This document shows positions 42,073 through 50,944 of a DNA stretch of 64,000 nucleotides, piece by piece. Location of the stretch: contig NZ_CP025030.1 in assembly GCF_002812705.1 (NCBI RefSeq), forward strand, positions 2,232,001 to 2,296,000. The letters run 5' to 3'. A program made the position numbers and the translations under genes. Source of the stretch: Achromobacter spanius (GTDB taxonomy: Bacteria > Pseudomonadota > Gammaproteobacteria > Burkholderiales > Burkholderiaceae_B). The notes beneath the pieces are model-generated. The model was given only the letters and a program-made list of their open reading frames with translations, had not been told where the DNA came from and did no database searches. How positions within the stretch are numbered: the stretch's first letter is position 1; each line of letters starts with the position of its first letter.

Positions 42073-42771
42073 ATGACCGCCCTAGACTCGTTCGCCATCA
42101 CCAAGAAGTGGCCCGCCCAGCATCCCGAGCGCATCCAGTTGTATTCGCTGCCCACGCCCAACGGCGTGAAGGTGTCGATTCTGCTGGAAGAGATCGGCTT
42201 GCCCTACGAGGCCCACCGGGTCGCTTTCGACAAGCAGGACCAGTTTTCGCCCGAGTTCCTGTCGCTGAGCCCGAACAACAAGATTCCGGCCATCCTTGAC
42301 CCGAATGGCCCGGACGGCAAGCCGCTGGCGCTGTTCGAGTCCGGCGCCATCCTGATCTACCTGGCCAGCAAGACCGGCCAGTTCATCCCCACGGACACGG
42401 CCGGGCGCTACGAGACGCTGCAATGGGTGATGTTCCAGATGGGCGGCATCGGCCCGATGTTTGGCCAACTGGGCTTCTTCCATAAGTTCGCCGGCAAGGA
42501 CTACGAAGACAAGCGCCCGCTGGAACGCTATGTGGCGGAATCCAAGCGCCTCTTGGCCGTGCTGGACCAGCGCCTGGAAGGCCGCGACTGGGTCATGGGC
42601 GACGAATACACCGTGGCCGACATCGCCATCCTGCCGTGGGTGCGCAACCTGGTGGGCTTCTACGACGCCGGTGACCTGGTCGAGTTCTCGCGGTTCAAGA
42701 ACGTGGCCCGCGTGCTGGAAGCGTTTGTCGCCCGTCCGGCCGTGGCGCGGGGCCTGACCATTCCCGCCTAG
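42073..42771 (+). CDS. glutathione S-transferase family protein, YfcG/Nu-class-like
   Basis: This 232-residue GST has an N-terminal thioredoxin-like domain with TPNGVKVSILLEEIGLPYEAHRV, the cis-Pro segment NNKIPAILDP and the glutathione-binding LFESGAILIYLASK. The all-helical C-terminal domain has DEYTVADIAILPWVRNL. The TPNGVKV start motif matches the Nu-class/YfcG enzymes, which act as disulfide-bond reductases. A GGAG lies upstream of the ATG. The LysR gene begins 2 bases after its stop, so the two may be cotranscribed. Confidence 0.9.
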   Translation: MTALDSFAITKKWPAQHPERIQLYSLPTPNGVKVSILLEEIGLPYEAHRVAFDKQDQFSPEFLSLSPNNKIPAILDPNGPDGKPLALFESGAILIYLASKTGQFIPTDTAGRYETLQWVMFQMGGIGPMFGQLGFFHKFAGKDYEDKRPLERYVAESKRLLAVLDQRLEGRDWVMGDEYTVADIAILPWVRNLVGFYDAGDLVEFSRFKNVARVLEAFVARPAVARGLTIPA

Positions 42772-42773
42772 GC

Positions 42774-43700
42774 ATGGAACTGCGCCAACTGCGTTATTTC
42801 GTGCGCGTGGTCGAAGCGGGCAGCATCGGCCGCGCGGCCACGTCCATCGGCATGGTCACGTCGGCGCTAAGCCAGCAGATCAGCCGGCTGGAAGGCGAAC
42901 TGTCCACCCGGCTGCTGCAACGCAGCGCCATCGGCGTGGTGCCCACGGACGCGGGGCTGGCGTTTTTTCGGCAGGCCCAACTGGCGCTGCGCCATGCCGA
43001 TGACGCCGTGCAGGCCGCGCAGCAGGCGCGGCTGGCAGGCCACGTCAGCGTGGGCTTGTCGTCCACCACCGCCGCCATTCTGGGCGCGCCGTTCCTGCAA
43101 GCCATGAACGAGCGCTACCCCGACATCCGGCTGCATCTGGTCGAGGCGCTGTCGGGCCATCTGGCCGATATGCTCAACGGCCGCCTGCTGGACCTGGCCA
43201 TCGTGTTCCAGGCCGAATCCGCGCGCCGCTGGAGCATCATGCCGCTGTTGGACGAGCCCCTGTTCCTGTGCGCGCGGCGCGACATGCCGGGCCTGCCTGA
43301 GGGCGACACGACGCGGCTGGCCGACATCGCGCATCTGCCGCTGGTGCTGCCCAGCGGGCGCCACGGCCTGCGGGCGCTGGTCAACAACGCGTTCCTGCAA
43401 CTGGGTCAGACGCCGCGCGTGGTGGCGGAAGTTGATGGCCTGTCGCTGTTGATGGACGTGGTGCAACTGGGCAGCGCCGCCACCATCCAGCCCAGTTCGG
43501 CCACGGCGCGCATCGCACCCGGCCAGTTGCACATGGCCCGCATTGAAGACGCCCACCTGTTTCGCCCCAATCTGCTGGTCAGCCTGTCCGACGATGAACT
43601 GTCGCCCGCGGCGCTGGCCGCCCGGCTGGTGCTGGCCGATGTGTCGCGCACCCTGGCGCGCGACGGCAAATGGGCGGTGGTGGCTCTTCACGATTCGTGA
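42774..43700 (+). CDS. LysR-family transcriptional regulator, possibly TcuR-like
   Basis: This 308-residue LysR protein has the helix-turn-helix MELRQLRYFVRVVEAGSIGRAATSIGMVTSALSQQISRLEGELSTRLL, followed by an effector domain in which the surface resembles Nac-type members. It lies 78 bases before the tcuAB genes on the same strand. In enterobacteria tricarballylate use is governed by the LysR-type TcuR, so a regulatory link is reasonable but not proven. No palindromic operator was obvious in the short gap to tcuA. Confidence 0.87.
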   Translation: MELRQLRYFVRVVEAGSIGRAATSIGMVTSALSQQISRLEGELSTRLLQRSAIGVVPTDAGLAFFRQAQLALRHADDAVQAAQQARLAGHVSVGLSSTTAAILGAPFLQAMNERYPDIRLHLVEALSGHLADMLNGRLLDLAIVFQAESARRWSIMPLLDEPLFLCARRDMPGLPEGDTTRLADIAHLPLVLPSGRHGLRALVNNAFLQLGQTPRVVAEVDGLSLLMDVVQLGSAATIQPSSATARIAPGQLHMARIEDAHLFRPNLLVSLSDDELSPAALAARLVLADVSRTLARDGKWAVVALHDS

Positions 43701-43778
43701 AGACCCGTTGACGCCCGCCTGATATCGCGCGCGGCCTCCGCTAGGTAGAGTCGTCCCCTTGATGTGAGGGGCAATGAC

Positions 43779-45185
43779 ATGGTGGATGTCTTGGTGGTGG
43801 GCGGGGGCAACGCGGCGCTGTGCGCGGCCCTGATGGCGCGCGAGGCCGGCGCAAGCGTATTGCTGCTGGAGGCCGCGCCGCGCGAATGGCGGGGCGGCAA
43901 TTCGCAGCACACGCGCAATTTGCGCTGCATGCACGATGCCCCGCAGGACGTGCTGACCGACGCCTATCCCGAAGAGGAATACTGGCAAGACCTGCTGAAG
44001 GTCACGGGCGGGCAGACCAACGAACATCTGGCGCGGCTGGTCATCCGCGAATCTTCCACCTGTCGTGACTGGATGCGCCGCCATGGCGTGAACTTCCAGC
44101 CGCCGCTGTCGGGCGCGCTGCACGTGGCGCGCACCAACGCTTTTTTCATGGGCGGCGGCAAGGCGCTGGTGAACGCCTACTACCGCAGCGCCGAGGCGCT
44201 GGGCGTGCAGATCCGCTACAACGCGCCGGTGGATGCGCTGGAACTGGAAGACGGCCGTTTCAAGGCCGCGCGCATCGGCGACGAACGCATCGAGGCCCGC
44301 GCCTGTGTGCTGGCGGCGGGCGGCTTCGAGTCCAACCGCGAATGGCTGCGTGAAGCCTGGGGCCAGAACGAACGCGGCGAATGGCCGGCCGATAATTTTC
44401 TGATTCGTGGCACGCGTTTCAACATGGGCGTGCTGCTGAAGTTCATGCTGGACGCGGGCGCGGACGGCATTGGCGACCCCTCCCAATCGCACTGCGTGGC
44501 GATCGACGCGCGCGCCCCGCTGTACGACGGCGGCATCTGTACGCGCATCGATTGCGTGTCGCTGGGCGTGGTGGTCAACCGCGACGCCGTGCGCTTCTAC
44601 GATGAAGGCGAAGACTTCTGGCCCAAGCGCTACGCCATCTGGGGCCGCCTGACCGCGATGCAGCCCGGCCAGATCGCCTATTCCATCATCGACGCCAAGG
44701 CCATCGGCCGTTTCATGCCGCCGGTGTTTCCGGGCGTGAAGGCCGACACGCTGCCCGAGCTGGCCGACAAGCTGGGGCTGGACCCCGCCACCTTTGAACA
44801 AACCCTGCGCGACTACAACGCCGCGTGCCGCGTCGGCACGTTCGACCACACCGCGCTGGACGACTGCCATACCGAAGGCATCGCGCCCGCCAAGACACAT
44901 TGGGCGCGGCCGATCGATACCGCGCCGTTCTACGGCTACGCGCTGCGCCCCGGCATCACCTTTACCTATCTGGGCTTGAAGGTGGACGACACCGCCGCCG
45001 TGCGCTTTAACGACGTGCCCAGCGACAACCTGTTCGTGGCCGGCGAAATGATGGCCGGTAACGTGCTGGGCAAGGGCTACACGGCGGGCGTGGGCATGTC
45101 CATCGGCACGGCGTTCGGCCGTATTGCCGGCACCCGGGCCGCCGCCGCCGCGCGCGCCCAGACCCTTGCGAAGAGCACGATATGA
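43779..45185 (+). CDS. tcuA: tricarballylate dehydrogenase TcuA
   Basis: This FAD-dependent dehydrogenase of 468 residues has a fumarate-reductase/succinate-dehydrogenase flavoprotein fold: N-terminal [22 protein letters not shown], then [40 protein letters not shown], and a C-terminal [25 protein letters not shown]. In Salmonella TcuA oxidises tricarballylate to cis-aconitate with electrons passed to TcuB. The ATG at 43779 has GAGGGG upstream. It overlaps tcuB by 4 bases. The actual substrate could be a related tricarboxylate. Confidence 0.88.
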   Translation: MVDVLVVGGGNAALCAALMAREAGASVLLLEAAPREWRGGNSQHTRNLRCMHDAPQDVLTDAYPEEEYWQDLLKVTGGQTNEHLARLVIRESSTCRDWMRRHGVNFQPPLSGALHVARTNAFFMGGGKALVNAYYRSAEALGVQIRYNAPVDALELEDGRFKAARIGDERIEARACVLAAGGFESNREWLREAWGQNERGEWPADNFLIRGTRFNMGVLLKFMLDAGADGIGDPSQSHCVAIDARAPLYDGGICTRIDCVSLGVVVNRDAVRFYDEGEDFWPKRYAIWGRLTAMQPGQIAYSIIDAKAIGRFMPPVFPGVKADTLPELADKLGLDPATFEQTLRDYNAACRVGTFDHTALDDCHTEGIAPAKTHWARPIDTAPFYGYALRPGITFTYLGLKVDDTAAVRFNDVPSDNLFVAGEMMAGNVLGKGYTAGVGMSIGTAFGRIAGTRAAAAARAQTLAKSTI

Positions 45186-46447
45186 AGCAGCTTGAAGCCC
45201 TGGCCCGCGAGGCGCAGTCGTTTTCCACCCCGCATTCCTCTACGCCTGGCGGTCCCGCCGTGGCGGAGCAACCTGCGATGCCGGCCGCCATGGTCGAGCA
45301 CCCCGTCCAGTGGCGCGGCAAGACCGCCAAGCCGCAGGCCGACCTGCTGACCGACGACGAAACCGAAGTCGCGCGTGTCATGCAGATATGCAATGCCTGC
45401 CGCTATTGCGAAGGGTTTTGCGCGGTGTTTCCGGCCATGACGCGCCGGCTGGAATTCGGCAAGGCCGACCTGAACTACCTGGCCAACCTGTGCCACAACT
45501 GCGGCGCCTGTCTGCACGCCTGCCAGTACGCGCCGCCGCATGAATTCGCGGTGAACGTGCCGCAGGCCATGGCCAAGGTGCGCATGCAGACCTACACCGA
45601 CTACGCCTGGCCCGCCGCGCTGGGCACGCTGTACAAGCGCAACGGGCTGGTCTTGTCGCTGGCTACCGCCGGCGGCCTGGCGCTGTTTCTGGTGCTGGCC
45701 GTGCTGATGGCGGGCGGACTGTTTCATGAGCCCATGGCCGGCAACTTCTATGCCGTGTTCCCGCACAACACGCTGGCGCTGATGTTTGGCGTGGTGTTCG
45801 GGTTTTCGATGCTGGCCTTGGCGGTGGGCGTCACGCGCTTCTGGCGCAATGTCAGCCCGGGGGCGGCCTCGGGCGCGGCCGTGGCTGAAGCGGCGCACGA
45901 CGCGCTGCGGCTGCGCTATCTGGATGGCGGCCACGGCAAGGGCTGCAACAACGCGGACGATGCCTTCACCTTGTGGCGGCGGCGCTTTCATCACTTCACG
46001 TTCTACGGCTTCATGCTGTGCTTCGCGGCGACCTGCGTGGCCACGCTGTACCACTATCTGCTGGGCCAGCAGGCGCCGTATCCGTTTTTTAGCGCGCCGG
46101 TGCTGCTGGGCACGGTGGGCGGCATCGGTCTGCTGATCGGGCCGGCAGGCTTGCTGTGGTTGAACATCAAGCGCCATCCGCAACAAGGCGACGCTGCGCA
46201 AAAGCCGATGGACCGGGGCTTCATCGTGCTGCTGTTCCTGACCAGCGCCACCGGCCTGGCGCTCTTGGCGGGACGCGATGGCAGTGCGATGGCGCTGCTG
46301 CTGGCCATCCACCTGGGCGTGGTGATGGCGCTGTTCCTGACCTTGCCCTACGGCAAGTTCGCCCACGGCATTTACCGCTCGGCCGCCTTGCTGAAGTGGT
46401 CCATCGAAAAGCGCCAGTCCAACAAGCTGCAACTCGGGTCGGACTGA
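45182..46447 (+). CDS. tcuB: tricarballylate utilisation 4Fe-4S membrane protein TcuB
   Basis: This 421-residue protein has two 4Fe-4S sites, [15 protein letters not shown] and [17 protein letters not shown], near residues 75 and 115. A membrane part follows with several segments and conserved His residues ([27 protein letters not shown]), expected to hold haem. It takes electrons from TcuA and passes them to the quinone pool. It is translated from an ATGA overlap with tcuA. Confidence 0.9.
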   Translation: MKQLEALAREAQSFSTPHSSTPGGPAVAEQPAMPAAMVEHPVQWRGKTAKPQADLLTDDETEVARVMQICNACRYCEGFCAVFPAMTRRLEFGKADLNYLANLCHNCGACLHACQYAPPHEFAVNVPQAMAKVRMQTYTDYAWPAALGTLYKRNGLVLSLATAGGLALFLVLAVLMAGGLFHEPMAGNFYAVFPHNTLALMFGVVFGFSMLALAVGVTRFWRNVSPGAASGAAVAEAAHDALRLRYLDGGHGKGCNNADDAFTLWRRRFHHFTFYGFMLCFAATCVATLYHYLLGQQAPYPFFSAPVLLGTVGGIGLLIGPAGLLWLNIKRHPQQGDAAQKPMDRGFIVLLFLTSATGLALLAGRDGSAMALLLAIHLGVVMALFLTLPYGKFAHGIYRSAALLKWSIEKRQSNKLQLGSD

Positions 46448-46477
46448 ACCCCGGCCCCATCCCCCCACGGACATGAC

Positions 46478-46497
46478 GGCGCCCCAGGGAGGGCGCC
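46478..46497 (+). terminator. intercistronic stem-loop between tcuB and the Bug receptor
   Basis: GGCGCCC and GGGCGCC arms with a 6-base loop lie 28 bases before the receptor start. There is no T run, so this is more likely an mRNA-stability hairpin or partial terminator than a full stop. Confidence 0.4.
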
Positions 46498-46525
46498 GCA
46501 TTCGATTACAAACGAGGAGACTTCA

Positions 46526-47503
46526 ATGAGCCATAACCGATTGCTGGCGCGCGTTGCGCTGGCCGCCTGTTTCACGCCGGTGCTGCCGGCCGCGCAGGCG
46601 CAAACCTTTCCGACCAAGCCCATCACGCTGGTCGTGCCGCACTCGGCGGGCGGCACGTCGGACATCCTGGCGCGCACTGTCGCGGCGGAGGCGGGCAAGA
46701 CGCTGGGCCAGAGCATCATCATCGAGAACAAGGGCGGCGCCAACGGCACCATCGCGGCCAAGCAGGTGGCCACGTCCGCGCCGGACGGCTACACGCTGCT
46801 GCTGGCCACCGCCAGCACGCATGGCATCAACCCGTCGCTGTATTCGCGAATTTCGTACGACGCGGTCAAGGACTTCACGCCCGTCACGCTGTTGGCCACG
46901 GTGCCCAACGTGTTGGTGATCGGCCCCAAGGTCAAGGCTGCCAATGTGCAGGAGCTGATCGCCTACATCCGTGGGCAGGGTGACAAGACCAACATGGGGT
47001 CGGCGGGCGCGGGCACGCCGGGCCATCTGGCGGGCGAGATGTTCAAGAGCTCGGCGAAGCTGACGTTCACGCACGTGCCATACAAGGGCGGCAGCCCCGC
47101 CATTACCGATCTGATCGGCGGCCAGATCGACTTCATGTTCACGACCATTCCGGGCGTGCTGCCGCATGTGAAGGCGGGCACCTTGCGCGCGCTGGCGGTG
47201 ACGTCGCCCGAGCGGTCGCCGGCCTTGCCCGAGGTGCCCACGATGGCCGAGTCCGGCCTGCCGGGCTTTCAGGCGGTGTCGTGGCACGGCGTGGTGGCGC
47301 CCGCGGGCACGCCGGACGCGGTGGTCGCGAAGCTTAACCAGGCCTTGAGCGGCGCGCTGGCAGCGCCCGCCGTCAAGCAACGCTTGATGGAAGAGGGCGC
47401 GCAGGCCTCCAACGTGAACACGGCCGCGTTCGGCAAGTTCATCCAGACCGAGATTGCGACCTGGGCACAGGCGGTGAAGGATTCCGGCGCGACGGCAAAC
47501 TGA
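46526..47503 (+). CDS. Bug-family tricarboxylate receptor
   Basis: This complete receptor of 325 residues has a signal peptide ending near AAQAQ, FPTKPITLVVPHSAGGTSDILAR, IIIENKGGANGTIAAKQV, MGSAGAGTPGHLAGEMF and FTHVPYKGGSPAITDLIGGQ. The tcuAB context makes a citrate-like tricarboxylate the natural ligand. It replaces the MFS transporter TcuC found with tcuAB in enterobacteria, although no TctA/TctB membrane genes are in the window. Confidence 0.92.
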   Translation: MSHNRLLARVALAACFTPVLPAAQAQTFPTKPITLVVPHSAGGTSDILARTVAAEAGKTLGQSIIIENKGGANGTIAAKQVATSAPDGYTLLLATASTHGINPSLYSRISYDAVKDFTPVTLLATVPNVLVIGPKVKAANVQELIAYIRGQGDKTNMGSAGAGTPGHLAGEMFKSSAKLTFTHVPYKGGSPAITDLIGGQIDFMFTTIPGVLPHVKAGTLRALAVTSPERSPALPEVPTMAESGLPGFQAVSWHGVVAPAGTPDAVVAKLNQALSGALAAPAVKQRLMEEGAQASNVNTAAFGKFIQTEIATWAQAVKDSGATAN

Positions 47504-47545
47504 AGCGGGGTGGTGGCCGGCGGGGCGCATGCTAGGATTTCCGGC

Positions 47546-48229
47546 ATGCTGAAAACCTTGTTGTTTACGCTGCTGGCGGCCCTGCCGGCAGCCGCCCTAG
47601 CCGCGAATCCTGTTGACGCGAATCCTGTTCCCGCGAATGCTGTTCCCGCGAACACCGCGCCCACGGATGCTGCCGCCACGCGTTCATCTTCCTCTCATGA
47701 CCTGCAATGCCTGTACGCCGCCAGGCAGGAGGGCGGCATGCTGGAGCCCACCGATCAATGCGCGCGGGTGGAGGGCGACACGGTCGTGTTCGCGGCCGAT
47801 GTGCTTGGGCGCATGGACTTCAACGAGGATGGCTTGTCGCCGGTATTCACGCACGGATCGTGGCGCTGGGTACGGCCCGATGGAAAATCGGTAGCCGTCG
47901 TCACCTACGACAATTTTGCGGATGACTTCGAAGACGGCCTGACGCGCGGGCCGTGGTCGGGTGGGATGGCCTATTACGACACGCAGCTCAAGCGCGTGCT
48001 GGCTACCCCCTATGAATGGGTCGACCGCTACAGCGGCGGGCTGGCCGTGGTGTGCGAAGGTTGCCGCAAGGCCCACACTCCGGACGGTGAGCACAGCTAC
48101 ATGACGGGCGGCCAATGGGGCGCTATTGACCGCCAGGGAAAGCTGTCCTTGCCCCTGCGGCCGGATGCGGCATCGCTGTATCGCGAGGTCGAGGCGGCAC
48201 GCGCGGCGGCTGCGTCCACGGGCCGCTAA
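47546..48229 (+). CDS. exported WG-repeat-like protein of unknown function
   Basis: This 227-residue protein has a signal peptide (LLFTLLAALPAAALAAN). A short repetitive linker follows, encoded by a 15-base repeat at 47603-47647 (ANPVDANPVPANAVPAN). The C-terminal domain has WG/MORN-like elements (VFTHGSWRWVRPDGKSVAVVTYDN, MTGGQWGAIDRQGKLSLPL) and paired cysteines in VVCEGCRKAH. The ATG at 47546 follows AGGA. Function is unknown. It is the last plus-strand gene before the convergent MocR gene. Confidence 0.6.
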   Translation: MLKTLLFTLLAALPAAALAANPVDANPVPANAVPANTAPTDAAATRSSSSHDLQCLYAARQEGGMLEPTDQCARVEGDTVVFAADVLGRMDFNEDGLSPVFTHGSWRWVRPDGKSVAVVTYDNFADDFEDGLTRGPWSGGMAYYDTQLKRVLATPYEWVDRYSGGLAVVCEGCRKAHTPDGEHSYMTGGQWGAIDRQGKLSLPLRPDAASLYREVEAARAAAASTGR

Positions 48230-48305
48230 GGACAACGTCGCTGACCAAAAATCCGCGAATTAAAAGCCCGCTACCCACAAACTGGCCGACCACAAACTGC
48301 TGCCG

Positions 48306-49718
48306 CTAACCACCCGCCAGCAGCTTGCCCAATGTCGCCATCCCCTGTTCCATGTCGGCGTTCCACGGATGCCCATGGTTCAAGCGCAGGAAATTCCGGA
48401 AGGCGCCCGACGACGAAAACAGCGGCCCCGGCGCAATGCTGATGCCGTGATCCAGCGCGGCGCGGTGGACCTTCAACGTGTCGATGTGTGCGGGCAATTC
48501 CACCCACACAAAGTACCCGCCCGCAGGCCGCGTGGCACGCGTGCCCTTGGGAAAATAGCGCGCCACGGCTTGCAGCAGTTCGCCTTGCTGCACGGCCAGT
48601 GTCTGGCGGAACTGGCGCAGGTGGCGGTCGTAGCCGCCCTTTTCCAGATAGGCGGCAATGGCGGCCTGCGTGGGCGCGGCGGTGGCCAGGCTGGTGGTGA
48701 GCTTGTTGCGCATGATCTTCTGCGTATGGCGTCCGCCCGCCACCCAGCCCACGCGGTAGCCCGGCGCCAGCGTCTTCGAAAACGACGAGCAGTGCATCAC
48801 GATGCCTTCCTTGTCGAAGGCCTTGGCCGGGCGTGGCCGGTGTTCGCCGAAATACAGTTCGCCGTAGACGTCGTCTTCAATCAGCGCAACGTCATGCCGG
48901 GTCAACAGCCGGACCAGCGCTTCCTTTTTTCTTTCGGGCATCAGGCTGCCCAGCGGATTCTGGAACGTGGTCATCAACCAGCAGGCGCGCGGCCGGTGCT
49001 GCACGATGGCGTCTTCCAGCGCTTGCAGGTCGATGCCTTCGCGCGGATGCGTGGCCACTTCGATGGCATGCAACTGGTTGCGTTCCAGCGATTGCAGGGC
49101 GGCATAGAACGTGGGGGATTCCACGATGACCGCATCGCCGGGCTGGGTCACCGCCGCCAGGCTCAGGTTCAGCGCGTCCAGCGCGCCGTTGGTGATGATG
49201 ATGTCGTCCACCGGCACCGTCAGGCCATCAGCCAGATAGCGCAGCGCGATGGCGCGGCGCAGCGCCGCGTCGCCCGGGCTGAGGTCGTCGATGGACCCCC
49301 ATGGGTCCAGCCGCTGCGCGGCCGACGCCATGAATTTGCCCAGCCGCGCGTAGGGCAGCAGCGACGGGCTGGGAAAGGCGGACCCAAACGGCACCATGTC
49401 GCGGCGCAGCGTGGCGTTCAGCACTTGCAGCACGTTGTCGCTGACGTCCACCGGGTGACGGCCGGCGGGGGCGCTGGACAAGCCGTCCAGTTCGGGCAGG
49501 GCGGCGTGCGGCGCGCGCAGCACGTAGTAGCCGGACCGGTCGCGCGCGCGGATCAGGCCGCGCGCTTCCAGCAGGTAATAGGCCTTGAACACCGTGGACG
49601 GGCTGACACCCCGGCTGGCGCTGGTTTGCCGTACCGAGGGCAGGCGGTCGCCCACTTGCAGCAAGCCCGAACTGATTGAGTTGGTGATGTCTTCCGTCAG
49701 CCTTTCATAGCGCTTCAT
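48306..49718 (-). CDS. MocR-type regulator: GntR helix-turn-helix fused to aminotransferase
   Basis: This 470-residue fusion has an N-terminal GntR winged helix (TNSISSGLLQVGDRLPSVRQTSASRGVSPSTVFKAYYLLEARGLI). A fold-type I PLP domain follows (IIITNGALDALNLSLAAVTQPGD, NPLGSLMPERKK, ALIEDDVYGELYF) with the PLP lysine in HCSSFSKTLAPGYRVGW. MocR proteins sense PLP or amino-compound ligands rather than catalysing transamination. The target is not evident; the next minus-strand genes upstream are the bd oxidase genes, 50 bases away. Confidence 0.9.
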   Translation of the reverse strand: MKRYERLTEDITNSISSGLLQVGDRLPSVRQTSASRGVSPSTVFKAYYLLEARGLIRARDRSGYYVLRAPHAALPELDGLSSAPAGRHPVDVSDNVLQVLNATLRRDMVPFGSAFPSPSLLPYARLGKFMASAAQRLDPWGSIDDLSPGDAALRRAIALRYLADGLTVPVDDIIITNGALDALNLSLAAVTQPGDAVIVESPTFYAALQSLERNQLHAIEVATHPREGIDLQALEDAIVQHRPRACWLMTTFQNPLGSLMPERKKEALVRLLTRHDVALIEDDVYGELYFGEHRPRPAKAFDKEGIVMHCSSFSKTLAPGYRVGWVAGGRHTQKIMRNKLTTSLATAAPTQAAIAAYLEKGGYDRHLRQFRQTLAVQQGELLQAVARYFPKGTRATRPAGGYFVWVELPAHIDTLKVHRAALDHGISIAPGPLFSSSGAFRNFLRLNHGHPWNADMEQGMATLGKLLAGG

Positions 49719-49768
49719 GGCGGTTCCGATTCAAAGGGAATAGGGTGGGGCAGGCACGGGCGCCGGGC

Positions 49769-49933
49769 TCATGTCGACATGCCGACGGCGCGCATCAGCA
49801 GCCGCAGCGCGTAGGCCGCCACACCTAGCGCCGCGACGCTGGCGGCCCAGATCAGCGCCAGCCAAAGCAGGCGGCTGCGCCACGCAGCCGGAGTCGCGCG
49901 GGCGGCGTCAGGGGGTGTCGTCAAGGCAGGCAT
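49769..49933 (-). CDS. DUF2474 small membrane protein of the bd oxidase
   Basis: A 54-codon frame starts at the ATG at 49933, overlapping the subunit II stop by one base (TGATG). It encodes one transmembrane helix preceded by a basic segment (AWRSRLLWLALIWAASVAALG and ALRLLMRAVGM). This matches DUF2474, a short protein commonly placed after cioAB and thought to play a CydX-like stabilising role. Its length and position support a real gene. Confidence 0.8.
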   Translation of the reverse strand: MPALTTPPDAARATPAAWRSRLLWLALIWAASVAALGVAAYALRLLMRAVGMST

Positions 49934-50940
49934 CAATGAAACTCCTCGCCGGTACGGACCTTGCCGCGAAACACGTAGTACGACCAGGCGGTGTAGACCA
50001 GGATAATCGGAATGATCAGCAGCGCGCCGACCAAGGCGAAACCCTGGCTTTGCGGGGGCGCGGACGCCGTCCAGATCGAGATGTCAGGCGGAATGATGGC
50101 GGGCCAGATGCTGATGCCCAGGCCGGTGTAGGCCAGGAACACCAGCGCCAGCGACAGCAGGAAGGGGCCGGCGGCGGGCGTGCCGCGCACGCGCCGGATC
50201 AAGTCATAGCCGGCGGCGGCCACCAGTACCGGTACCGGCAGAAACCAGAACATATTGGGCAGGCTGAACCAGCGCTGCGCGATATGCGGTTGCGCCAAGG
50301 GCGTCCACACGCTTAGCACCGCGATCACGGCAAGCAGCGCGCACGTTAGCGGCCGCACGATCGCGCACATGTGGCGGTGCAGCCGGCCTTCGGTCTTCAT
50401 GATGAGCCAGGTGCAGCCCAGCAAGGCGTAGCCCGCCACCAGGCCCAGGCCGGTGAATAGCGAGAACGGGCTGATCCAGTCCCACGCGCCGCCTTGGTAG
50501 GTACGCCGCACGACGGTAATGCCTTCGATGTAGGCGCCCAGCGTCACGCCCTGGAAGAACGTGGCCGTGACCGAGCCGATCACGAAGGCAAGATCCCAGT
50601 AAGGGCGATGGTGTTCGTCGGCCTTGAAGCGGAATTCAAACGCCACGCCCCGAAACACCAGGCCCAGCAGCATGAACACCAGCGGCAGGTGCAGCGCGCT
50701 GAGGATCACGGAATACGCCAGCGGAAACGCCGCCATCAGGCCCGCGCCGCCCAGCACCAGCCAGGTTTCGTTGCCGTCCCAGACGGGTGCCACCGTGTTG
50801 ACCATGACGTCGCGTTCATCGCGGTCACGGATCAGCGGAAACAGGATGCCGATACCCAGATCAAAGCCATCCATGACCACGTACATCATCACGCCAAACA
50901 GGATGATGACGGCCCATATCAATGCAAGGTCGATGCCCAT
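49933..50940 (-). CDS. cioB: cytochrome bd-type ubiquinol oxidase subunit II (CioB/CydB)
   Basis: This 335-residue integral membrane protein has the CydB pattern: an early VMDGFDLGIGILFP near residue 23, VAPVWDGNETWLVLGGAGLMAAFPLAYS, and a final segment before RGKVRTGEEFH. It pairs with subunit I to reduce O2 using quinol. The gene follows subunit I by 4 bases and overlaps the DUF2474 gene. Confidence 0.92.
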   Translation of the reverse strand: MGIDLALIWAVIILFGVMMYVVMDGFDLGIGILFPLIRDRDERDVMVNTVAPVWDGNETWLVLGGAGLMAAFPLAYSVILSALHLPLVFMLLGLVFRGVAFEFRFKADEHHRPYWDLAFVIGSVTATFFQGVTLGAYIEGITVVRRTYQGGAWDWISPFSLFTGLGLVAGYALLGCTWLIMKTEGRLHRHMCAIVRPLTCALLAVIAVLSVWTPLAQPHIAQRWFSLPNMFWFLPVPVLVAAAGYDLIRRVRGTPAAGPFLLSLALVFLAYTGLGISIWPAIIPPDISIWTASAPPQSQGFALVGALLIIPIILVYTAWSYYVFRGKVRTGEEFH

Positions 50941-50944
50941 GGTG

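Noticed and set aside
42867..44900. 677-codon minus-strand frame across the LysR and tcuA genes
   Set aside because: It runs antisense through a clear LysR helix-turn-helix and a clear FAD enzyme. It is a composition artefact.
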